A stretch of 5,975 bases of DNA from an uncultured Bacteroidota bacterium (lineage in GTDB: Bacteria; Bacteroidota; Bacteroidia; Chitinophagales; Chitinophagaceae). The number at the start of each line of letters is the position of its first letter. Position 1 is the stretch's first letter. The stretch lies in assembly GCA_903933765.1 (NCBI GenBank), contig CAIZLI010000204.1, positions 1-5,975 of the forward strand, in the 5' to 3' direction. The notes beneath the pieces are model-generated. The model saw nothing but the letters and a program-made list of their open reading frames with translations. It searched no databases and was not told the origin of the DNA. This document shows positions 1-4,948 of the stretch, piece after piece. Made by a program: the position numbers and the translations under genes.

Positions 1-130
1 ATATTTTTACACCATTTAAAAATGGTATTTCTATTGGATAAAAAAGATTTACTAAAAAATAGGTTATAGATATTGCAATTAATGTAATACCAATTTTTTT
101 TATATTGTGATGAAGTAAAATAGGGTTCAT
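1..130 (-). CDS. Partial membrane protein, N-terminal 43 residues only (runs off left edge)
   Basis: An open frame starts at an ATG (positions 130-128) and stays open to the window edge, giving 43 full codons. The peptide begins MNPILLHHNIKKIG, continues with a hydrophobic stretch of about 19 residues (roughly residues 14-32, rich in I, L, T, F and Y), and ends in YPIEIPFLNGVKI. The basic IKK just before the hydrophobic stretch suggests an inner-membrane helix with a cytoplasmic N terminus. The start lies 4 nt after the stop of the 32-codon ORF at 135-233, a spacing typical of translational coupling. There is no Shine-Dalgarno sequence, as for the other genes here. I do not recognise the family; the rest of the gene lies outside the window. 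Chance openness is possible at this length, but the coherent hydrophobic profile and the tight spacing argue for a real gene. Confidence 0.55.
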   Translation of the reverse strand, partial: MNPILLHHNIKKIGITLIAISITYFLVNLFYPIEIPFLNGVKI

Positions 131-134
131 ACAA

Positions 135-233
135 CTAATTATTTTTCTTTCTTTGGAAATTACATTTTAATAATAAAACACCACTTCCCATATGACCTAA
201 TGAAATTAAACTAATTAAAGTCTTTTTAGTCAT
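135..233 (-). CDS. Possible 32-residue small hydrophobic protein
   Basis: The short ORF starts at an ATG (233-231) and stops at TAG (137-135). It begins MTKKTLISLISLGHMGSG, continues VLLLKC, and ends in a basic, polar tail with RKKNN. The layout is a short basic N terminus, about 18 mostly hydrophobic residues (around 5-22) and a positively charged C terminus. That would fit a single-pass small membrane peptide or a leader peptide. It ends 4 nt before the start of the partial membrane protein gene, so it could be a small partner gene or a translated leader. The start lies 83 bp downstream of the stop of the exported-protein gene. There is no clear promoter; TAGTTTTT some 40 bp upstream matches the Bacteroidota -7 consensus at 5 of 6 fixed bases. 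I do not recognise the family, and at this size chance cannot be excluded. Confidence 0.35.
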   Translation of the reverse strand: MTKKTLISLISLGHMGSGVLLLKCNFQRKKNN

Positions 234-316
234 TTTGTAAAATGAATTTGATTGAAAAAAAACTATGATTAAATTGTAGTTAATTATTCTTCTTCATTTT
301 TTATTAGTAACTAAAT

Positions 317-1012
317 TTATTTTATCAAATAATCAAACTTTAAAGTTAGTATGTTAGATACTTTAAAATTGACATTATCATCTAGTAATTGTTTCAATCT
401 GCTTATTTCAAATGAAGTATTATTAAATTTTAATGATGGTGCTGTCTGTGTTATAGATAATAATTCTAATGTTTTTCCATTAAAACTTGGTAGTGAAGCA
501 AGTGCTATTTTTCTTGATTTTTCAAGTAGTTTTTTTCTTAATAATATCTCAGAATTTACATTGTAATTATTTTTGATAGTAGAAAGTGAAAGATTAATTT
601 TTTTTGAATAACAGTAATCAATGAGTTTTTTGATACCAGAATAGGATGTTGTTATATAATTATGGCCTCTAATATTATAGTATTCTCTTGAATTATCAAA
701 AATCAAATCTGTTGAAACCATGACATCTTTCATATTCCTACTCTCCAAATTAAGCATATTTAAAACATTTTTTACAGAGTCGTCTGCCATTGATTTTCTT
801 AAAGTGTTTTCTAATCTAGGATTCTTTTGTTTTAATATGCTTGAATCCAAATTGATTAAAGAATAATCAAAATAAAAATCTGCATTCCAATAAGCAGTGT
901 CTAAATTTGAAATAATACTATCAGTAAGTATAACTTCAACATGTCTGTTTTGTTGTGCATCTGCTGTATTTGTGAACAATGCGATTGTTAGAAATAATAA
1001 TATTTTTTTCAT
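317..1012 (-). CDS. Exported protein of unknown function, tentatively SIMPL (DUF541)-like
   Basis: This 231-residue protein starts MKKILLFLTIALFTNTADA, a clear Sec signal peptide: two lysines, a hydrophobic core, and an ADA site with predicted cleavage before Q20. There is no lipobox cysteine, so it should be periplasmic or secreted rather than a lipoprotein. I see no other membrane segment and only one cysteine (C134). The mature part reads as alternating beta strands and helices. A strand near 110-122 is followed by a helix (127-137, GIKKLIDYCYS), a strand (140-149), a long basic helix with LLRKKLLEKSRKIALASL (157-174), and a strand around 182-189. That order, especially the helix rich in K, R and A followed by a short strand, resembles SIMPL/DUF541 proteins. 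The likeness is by eye and not secure. Codons are strongly AT-rich, more so than pfkA or pyk. It has no close operon partner upstream: the nearest gene is the tRNA. Confidence 0.8.
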   Translation of the reverse strand: MKKILLFLTIALFTNTADAQQNRHVEVILTDSIISNLDTAYWNADFYFDYSLINLDSSILKQKNPRLENTLRKSMADDSVKNVLNMLNLESRNMKDVMVSTDLIFDNSREYYNIRGHNYITTSYSGIKKLIDYCYSKKINLSLSTIKNNYNVNSEILLRKKLLEKSRKIALASLPSFNGKTLELLSITQTAPSLKFNNTSFEISRLKQLLDDNVNFKVSNILTLKFDYLIK

Positions 1013-1097
1013 GCGTATGATTTTTTTTAAAAATATGGATTAGCACAAAATAATCTGACATTTTATAGAGAATTTTAGACAAAACCATTTAATTCAG

Positions 1098-1112
1098 TAG
1101 AACTACGTTCTA
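1098..1112. repeat. Perfect inverted repeat TAGAAC-TAC-GTTCTA
   Basis: Two 6-bp arms are perfectly complementary around a 3-bp centre. The centre is too short for a stable RNA hairpin and no T-run follows, so it is not a terminator. It lies 86 bp upstream of the exported-protein start and overlaps the stop of the 35-codon ORF. A regulator-binding site or a fragment of a repeat family are both possible. A 15-bp dyad in AT-rich DNA can also arise by chance. Confidence 0.3.
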
Positions 1113-1217
1113 TATAATATGATTTGAGTCCCGGATATAATTTGAATTGTTTGCTTCACTGAAATAAATTGCCCTATAATTGCCGGCAGATATTGCAGTT
1201 TTATTAATTTTGTTCAT
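1110..1217 (-). CDS. Doubtful 35-codon ORF downstream of tRNA-Arg
   Basis: An ORF starts at an ATG (1217-1215) and stops at TAG (1112-1110). It begins MNKINKTAISAGNYRAIYF and contains SEANNSNYIRDSN. Composition is polar with no signal peptide or membrane segment. The start lies only 5 nt after the TAGGTTTG element, so a transcript from that element would be nearly leaderless. A second short frame continues past the stop with YIERSSTELNGFV, which suggests this might be a remnant of a longer coding or repeated sequence rather than an intact gene. I recognise no family. Listed because it is the only open frame of note in this gap. Confidence 0.15.
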   Translation of the reverse strand: MNKINKTAISAGNYRAIYFSEANNSNYIRDSNHII

Positions 1218-1222
1218 GCATA

Positions 1223-1230
1223 CAAACCTA
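1223..1230 (-). promoter_or_regulatory. Candidate Bacteroidota -7 element TAGGTTTG
   Basis: It matches all six fixed bases of the TAnnTTTG consensus on the minus strand. Twenty bases upstream is TTA rather than the expected TTG, so the -33 side is weak. It lies 42 bp beyond the tRNA terminator's T-run and about 210 bp upstream of the exported-protein gene, so it would give that gene a long leader or drive a small transcript in the gap. Confidence 0.3.
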
Positions 1231-1271
1231 TTCTTATGCATTAAATGTTTTAACTATGTTTGACCAAAATG

Positions 1272-1308
1272 AAAAAAGTCGCTGCAAATTATTCATTTAC
1301 AACGACTT
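1272..1308 (-). terminator. Intrinsic terminator of tRNA-Arg (and of any nagB-like read-through)
   Basis: In minus-strand RNA, positions 1308 to 1276 form a 14-bp stem: AAGUCG, a U·G wobble, UG, another U·G wobble, AAAU, with a 5-nt loop. A run of U follows (plus-strand A-run 1272-1277). On the plus strand the two wobble positions become C/A mismatches and no immediate T-run follows, so the structure is built for the minus strand. It starts 14 nt after the tRNA 3' end. No other terminator is visible between the fusion gene and this one. Confidence 0.88.
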
Positions 1309-1322
1309 ATATTCTTTTTCTG

Positions 1323-1396
1323 TGACCCCGTCAGGATTCAAACCTGAAACCTTTTGATCCGTAGTCAAATACTCTATTCAGTTGAGCTACGGGGCC
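1323..1396 (-). tRNA. tRNA-Arg (anticodon ACG)
   Basis: The 74-nt sequence folds into a full cloverleaf. The acceptor is GGCCCCG with CGGGGTC (one G·U pair), the D stem GCTC with GAGT, and the anticodon stem TTTGA with TCAAA around loop CTACGGA. The variable loop has 5 nt, and the T stem TCAGG pairs with CCTGA around loop TTTGAAT. The anticodon ACG is at 1362-1360 and reads CGN arginine codons after A34-to-inosine editing by TadA. A20 and C35, known arginine identity bases in E. coli, are present; the discriminator is A73. CCA is not encoded and must be added. Unusually, position 19 is A and position 56 is U instead of G19 and C56, which keeps the D-loop/T-loop tertiary pair as A-U. The gene has its own promoter and terminator, so it is a single-gene unit. 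Confidence 0.95.
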
Positions 1397-1429
1397 ATTC
1401 CACTTACTAACCCAAATCAATAAGGGGTG

Positions 1430-1460
1430 CAAATATACCTCAAAATACCATTTTACCAAA
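1430..1460 (-). promoter_or_regulatory. Promoter of tRNA-Arg (TTTG, 19 bp, TATATTTG)
   Basis: On the minus strand a TTTG (1460-1457) is followed after 19 bp by TATATTTG (1437-1430), a full match to the Bacteroidota -7 consensus TAnnTTTG with a normal -33/-7 spacing. Transcription should begin a few bases downstream, near 1423-1427, giving about 30 nt of 5' leader for the processing enzymes to remove. It lies in the 98-bp gap between the fusion gene stop and the tRNA. Confidence 0.75.
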
Positions 1461-1494
1461 GGAAAAGGGCAAATAATACTTCTAAAAGCAGCAA

Positions 1495-3393
1495 TTAATA
1501 ATGCCAGCGGACAAAGGCTTCCATTGCTGCATACTTAGTTAAACCAAGGTTAGCATACAGATTAGCCGTGTTCGCGTTGCGTATCTCTGCTCTTTGCCAG
1601 AACTCTCTAGAATCGGAGCCTTGGAAAGGAACACTGTCTTTTTGAGATTGATGGATGAAAATGCCAAAGCGTTTTTTCATTACCTGGTCTGGGCTCATAG
1701 GAACGGCCATCTCAATTTCAGAAATAGCCCATTCTTGCCAAGCACCTTTATACAACCAAACCCAACAGTCTTTTACCCAAGCATCACCAGCAGCTTTTAA
1801 TCGACGCATACTTTCAAAAACCACCTCTAAACAAACTTTATGTGTACCATGTGGATCTGCTAAATCTCCAGCACAAAACACTTGGTGTGGTTGAATTTTA
1901 CGTAAGAGCGCCATAGTTAATTCAATATCCTTTTCGCTCATAGGTTTTTTATCAATCATGCCCGTTTCGTAAAAAGGGAGATCCATAAAATGATAATTAT
2001 TTTCTGAAATACCTACGTACCTGCAAGTTGCTTTAGCTTCACATCTTCTAATTAAACCTTTGATAGCTCTAATTTCTGCGGTATCTAAATGATTGCTTGC
2101 CTTGTTTGCTAAAAAAGCCCTCGCATTGGTAAGGATCTCTTGGCTCTTTTTATTGTCAATTCCAAATAGGTCTTCGAATCCTACAGCAAAATCTAAAAAT
2201 CGAGTCACAAATTCATCTGTAACTGCAATATTGCCGCTGGTTTGGTAAGCCACATGCACTTCGTGATCTTGATCGTGTAAACGCATGAATGTACCGCCCA
2301 TACTAATAATGTCATCGTCTGGATGTGGAGAGAAAATCAATACTTTCTTACTATGTGGTTCACTACGTTCAGGATGTGCAGGAATGACTGCATTGGGTTT
2401 TCCGCCAGGCCATCCTGTGATGGAATCACGTAACATGTAAAAAACCTGCAGGTTGATATCATACACCGATTCTTTTAGCACCAATAAATCAGATAAGCTG
2501 TTCTCTTTGTAATCATCAGAAGTTAAGCTTAATACAGTTTTATTTAATTTCAATGCTAAATCAATCACCGCTTTTTTTATCATCTGTGGTGTCCAATCAT
2601 TCGCACCTGTTAACCAGGGTGATTTATGTCGCGTGAGTTCTGTTGCAGCTAATTCGTCTATTACAAATGTACAGTCATCATGATTTTGTAAAACACTAGC
2701 AGGAATTTGTTCTGTGATAGTGCCTTCAACTGCTTTGGCGACAATATCTGCTTTATTGCTCCATGCAAGTAGTACAATTTTTTTAGCTTTCATGATACTA
2801 CTGATACCAACTGTGATCGCTAACTGAGGTACTTTGTTTAAATCATGCCATTCATATACATTGGCCATCCTAGTTAATTGATCCAAATGGATCACCCTCG
2901 TTTTAGAGTGAAAACTAGAACCAGGCTCATTAAAACCAATATGTCCATTTTTACCAATGCCTAAAATTTGTAAATCTATTCCTCCTAATTTTTCGATCGT
3001 TTGTTCGTAGGCAACACATTTTTCCTTTAACTCTTCCATATCCCATTCAGAACTTGGTATATGAATATTTGTTGGATCAATATCAATATGATTGAATAAA
3101 TGACGATGCATAAAACTCCAATAGCTTTGATAAGCATCTCTCGGAATAGGGTAGTACTCATCTAAATTCACAGTAATCACATTTTTGAAACTAAGTCCTT
3201 CCTCCTTATGCAATCTTACCAATTCTTTATACAATAAAACTGGGGTGGCACCTGTTGCCATTCCTAAAATACATGGTAAACCTTTAGCTTGTTTATCTTT
3301 AATTAGTTGTGCAATTTGAGCAGCAACAGCATTGGATCCAGTGGCAACATCTTTGTAAATCTTGACTGGTATTTTCTCAAATGATTCAAGCAT
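1495..3393 (-). CDS. nagB: NagB-like glucosamine-6-phosphate deaminase fused to PIG-L/LmbE-like deacetylase
   Basis: This 632-residue cytoplasmic protein has two domains. Residues about 10-255 are a glucosamine-6-phosphate deaminase/isomerase, which converts GlcN-6-P to fructose-6-P and ammonia. Visible are the phosphate-loop-like GMATGATP (44-51), NLDEYYP with D78 (E. coli D72), GIGKNGHIGFNEPGSS (145-160) with H151 and E156 (H143 and E148), and K214 (near E. coli K208). The residue matching E. coli D141 is N149; Asn here is, as I recall, common in Gram-positive NagB. After a linker (about 256-348), residues 349 to about 545 form a PIG-L/LmbE-type zinc hydrolase with SPHPDDD (355-361) and DPHGTH (513-518). 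Likely zinc ligands are H357, D360 and H518, with D359 catalytic. The C terminus (546-632) is specific to this family. The length fits the fused Bacteroidota form, about twice ordinary NagB. An N-acetyl substrate for the second domain is inference. The gene follows pyk behind a terminator. Confidence 0.9.
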   Translation of the reverse strand: MLESFEKIPVKIYKDVATGSNAVAAQIAQLIKDKQAKGLPCILGMATGATPVLLYKELVRLHKEEGLSFKNVITVNLDEYYPIPRDAYQSYWSFMHRHLFNHIDIDPTNIHIPSSEWDMEELKEKCVAYEQTIEKLGGIDLQILGIGKNGHIGFNEPGSSFHSKTRVIHLDQLTRMANVYEWHDLNKVPQLAITVGISSIMKAKKIVLLAWSNKADIVAKAVEGTITEQIPASVLQNHDDCTFVIDELAATELTRHKSPWLTGANDWTPQMIKKAVIDLALKLNKTVLSLTSDDYKENSLSDLLVLKESVYDINLQVFYMLRDSITGWPGGKPNAVIPAHPERSEPHSKKVLIFSPHPDDDIISMGGTFMRLHDQDHEVHVAYQTSGNIAVTDEFVTRFLDFAVGFEDLFGIDNKKSQEILTNARAFLANKASNHLDTAEIRAIKGLIRRCEAKATCRYVGISENNYHFMDLPFYETGMIDKKPMSEKDIELTMALLRKIQPHQVFCAGDLADPHGTHKVCLEVVFESMRRLKAAGDAWVKDCWVWLYKGAWQEWAISEIEMAVPMSPDQVMKKRFGIFIHQSQKDSVPFQGSDSREFWQRAEIRNANTANLYANLGLTKYAAMEAFVRWHY

Positions 3394-3418
3394 AATTATG
3401 AATTGTAAATTTGAATAC

Positions 3419-3426
3419 TAAAGGTA
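3419..3426 (-). promoter_or_regulatory. Weak candidate -7 element of the fusion gene (TACCTTTA)
   Basis: It matches TAnnTTTG at five of six fixed bases and sits directly after the T-run of the pyk terminator, 25 bp before the ATG. The only TTG nearby lies 12 bp upstream, inside the terminator stem, which is too close for a normal -33 element. If it is real, the promoter overlaps the terminator. Otherwise the gene depends on read-through from pyk. Confidence 0.25.
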
Positions 3427-3427
3427 T

Positions 3428-3452
3428 AAAAAAGGCCTCAATAATGAGGCCT
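3428..3452 (-). terminator. Intrinsic terminator after pyk
   Basis: A perfect 8-bp stem, AGGCCTCA with TGAGGCCT around a 4-nt loop, is followed on the minus strand by six U (the last stem base plus 3432-3428). It starts 5 nt after the pyk stop codon. The stem is G+C-rich against a very AT-rich background. It should end most pfkA-pyk transcripts before the fusion gene. Confidence 0.92.
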
Positions 3453-3457
3453 AAATT

Positions 3458-4909
3458 TTAATCAACTTTGTTGATTTTAATGATATTTGTTGGTAAATGT
3501 AATTGTATTGGGGTACTGCCTGTATTAATCACGACATCGCCCGTATTAACAAAACCATGTGCTTTTAATACTTGGATTTGATCTTTTATGATCTCATCTA
3601 AACTTTCTTCTTTATCATAGTAGAAAGCTTTAACGCCCCAGCTTAATGACAATTGATTCACTAAACTTTTTTTCTTTGTGAAGATAAATAGAGGTGATTG
3701 AGGACGGAAACTGCTTAACATAAATGCAGTATAACCGCTTTGTGTCATACCTACTAATGCATTTGCATTGCTATCTTCTGATAATTTAGACGCATTGTAA
3801 CAAACAGCATCACTCAAGAAGGAAGGAGAATGCGGCTGTGGTTTCAAATCTTCTGAACGATTGTATTTGTAACCATTTTCTTCTACTTCAGAAATAATTT
3901 TACGCATAGTTTCAATCACCAATACTGGGAATTGACCAGTGGCAGTTTCACCACTTAACATCACCGCATCTGCGCCTTCGATCACTGCATTGGCTACGTC
4001 TGTGATTTCAGAACGGTTTGGTTTTACTCTGTCAATCATAGACTCCATCATTTGTGTTGCCACAATCACAGGTTTCGCTCTATGAATACATTTTCTAATC
4101 AATTCTTTTTGGATCAATGGGATTTTTTCAACTGGTAATTCAACACCTAAATCTCCTCGTGCAATCATAATCGCATCACTAGCAATAATGATATCGCGGA
4201 TATTCGTTAAGGCTTCAGGCATTTCTATTTTAGCAATAATTTTAGCGTTGCTTTGATGTTCGTTTAAAATCCCTCTTAGCATTTCAATATCTGCCACACG
4301 CTTTACAAAGCTTAATGCAACCCAGTCCAATTCTTCTTTAATAATGAATGCAGCGTCTTCTAAATCTTTTTCGGTCAATGCTGGTAAGGATATTTTTGTA
4401 TCAGGTAAATTGATCCCTTTTTTAGAAGAAATAATGCCACCAAGTGTTACTTTCACTTTCACGTCACCATTCGCTTCTACACTGTGGACCAACACTTCAA
4501 TTTTACCATCGTCAATCATGATGGTATTTCCCACAACCACATCACCAGCAAGGTTAGGGTAGGATACATATATTTTTTCTATTGTTCCAACACATTTAGT
4601 ATTGGTGAATGTTAAGATATCGCCTTCTTTGACATCTAAGCGATTGTTTTCAATTTCACCAACTCTCAATTTAGGCCCCTGTAAGTCACCTAAAATGGCT
4701 ACTGAACAATTTAATTCTTTATTGATGCCTCTAATATTGTCAATGATTTTCTTTTTGTCTTCATGGCTTCCATGAGAAAAATTTAATCTAAAAACATTCA
4801 CACCTGCAATGACTAAATTTTTTAATTGGTCATAGGTTTCGCAAGCTGGACCAACTGTTGCAACGATTTTAGTTTTATGGTGTTTCTGTTTGTAAGTAGA
4901 TGCGCTCAT
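3458..4909 (-). CDS. pyk: Pyruvate kinase
   Basis: The 483-residue cytoplasmic enzyme transfers phosphate from phosphoenolpyruvate to ADP, the last step of glycolysis. The start at 4909 places TKIVATVGP at 13-21, as in other pyruvate kinases. Visible motifs are FRLNFSHG (40-47, substrate and K+ site), GDLQGPKLR (74-82), AKIE (226-229, catalytic K227 and metal ligand E229), ARGDLGVE (250-257, D253), ATQMMESM (284-291, T285) and EITDVANAV (301-309) leading to MLSGETATG (317-325). The (beta/alpha)8 barrel is interrupted by the B domain (about 83-180). The C-terminal regulatory domain spans about 355-483. E111 aligns by eye with muscle E117, which predicts K+ dependence. Length is slightly above E. 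coli PykF (470). It starts 39 bp after pfkA with no terminator or convincing promoter between them, so co-transcription is likely. Confidence 0.97.
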   Translation of the reverse strand: MSASTYKQKHHKTKIVATVGPACETYDQLKNLVIAGVNVFRLNFSHGSHEDKKKIIDNIRGINKELNCSVAILGDLQGPKLRVGEIENNRLDVKEGDILTFTNTKCVGTIEKIYVSYPNLAGDVVVGNTIMIDDGKIEVLVHSVEANGDVKVKVTLGGIISSKKGINLPDTKISLPALTEKDLEDAAFIIKEELDWVALSFVKRVADIEMLRGILNEHQSNAKIIAKIEMPEALTNIRDIIIASDAIMIARGDLGVELPVEKIPLIQKELIRKCIHRAKPVIVATQMMESMIDRVKPNRSEITDVANAVIEGADAVMLSGETATGQFPVLVIETMRKIISEVEENGYKYNRSEDLKPQPHSPSFLSDAVCYNASKLSEDSNANALVGMTQSGYTAFMLSSFRPQSPLFIFTKKKSLVNQLSLSWGVKAFYYDKEESLDEIIKDQIQVLKAHGFVNTGDVVINTGSTPIQLHLPTNIIKINKVD

Positions 4910-4948
4910 TGTATTGATTGGGGTTATTTATATACTTGTTTATATAGA

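Larger units (their letters stand above)
1013..1271. other. Intergenic region with promoter-like element, 35-codon ORF and dyad
   Basis: This is the 259 bp between the tRNA terminator and the exported-protein gene. It is less AT-rich around 1120-1200 than on either side. On the minus strand it holds a perfect TAnnTTTG element (1223-1230), an unproven 35-codon ORF (1110-1217), a perfect 6-bp dyad (1098-1112), and a direct repeat of AATTGCC at 1167-1173 and 1178-1184. The exported-protein gene probably has its promoter here. TTATTTTG at 1045-1052 matches the -7 consensus at 5 of 6 fixed bases, but the nearest upstream TTG is about 27 bp away, which is too far, so I do not call it. Confidence 0.5.

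Noticed and set aside
11..26. Perfect inverted repeat ACCATTT-AA-AAATGGT
   Set aside because: The 2-nt centre is too tight for a hairpin and it lies within the open frame of the partial membrane protein, where it encodes ordinary residues.
234..316. Five-codon ORF MKKNN and AT-only hairpin after the exported-protein gene
   Set aside because: The ORF is too short to mean anything, and the only stem found (ATTAA with TTAAT) is too weak for a terminator.
351..566. Plus-strand ORF inside the exported-protein gene
   Set aside because: It is antisense to a gene with a clear signal peptide, and no start context or family likeness supports it.
1121..1136. Plus-strand TTTGAGTCCCGGA resembling a tRNA T-arm, as a tRNA fragment or attachment site
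   Set aside because: The bases before it cannot pair to form a T stem, and it does not repeat the end of the tRNA-Arg sequence. No integrase is present.
1323..1396. The tRNA as a pseudogene, because of its altered D and T loops
   Set aside because: All stems pair, the changes at 19 and 56 compensate each other, and promoter and terminator are intact.
1594..1894. Two overlapping plus-strand ORFs inside the fusion gene
   Set aside because: They are antisense shadows of the well-conserved C-terminal region of the fusion protein.
4344..4562. Plus-strand ORF inside pyk
   Set aside because: It is an antisense shadow of the conserved pyruvate kinase frame.
4929..4946. TATATA-CTTGTT-TATATA between pfkA and pyk, as a terminator
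   Set aside because: The stem would be six A-U pairs with no U-run after it, so it is too weak to terminate; TATATA is self-complementary, so the repeat is trivial.
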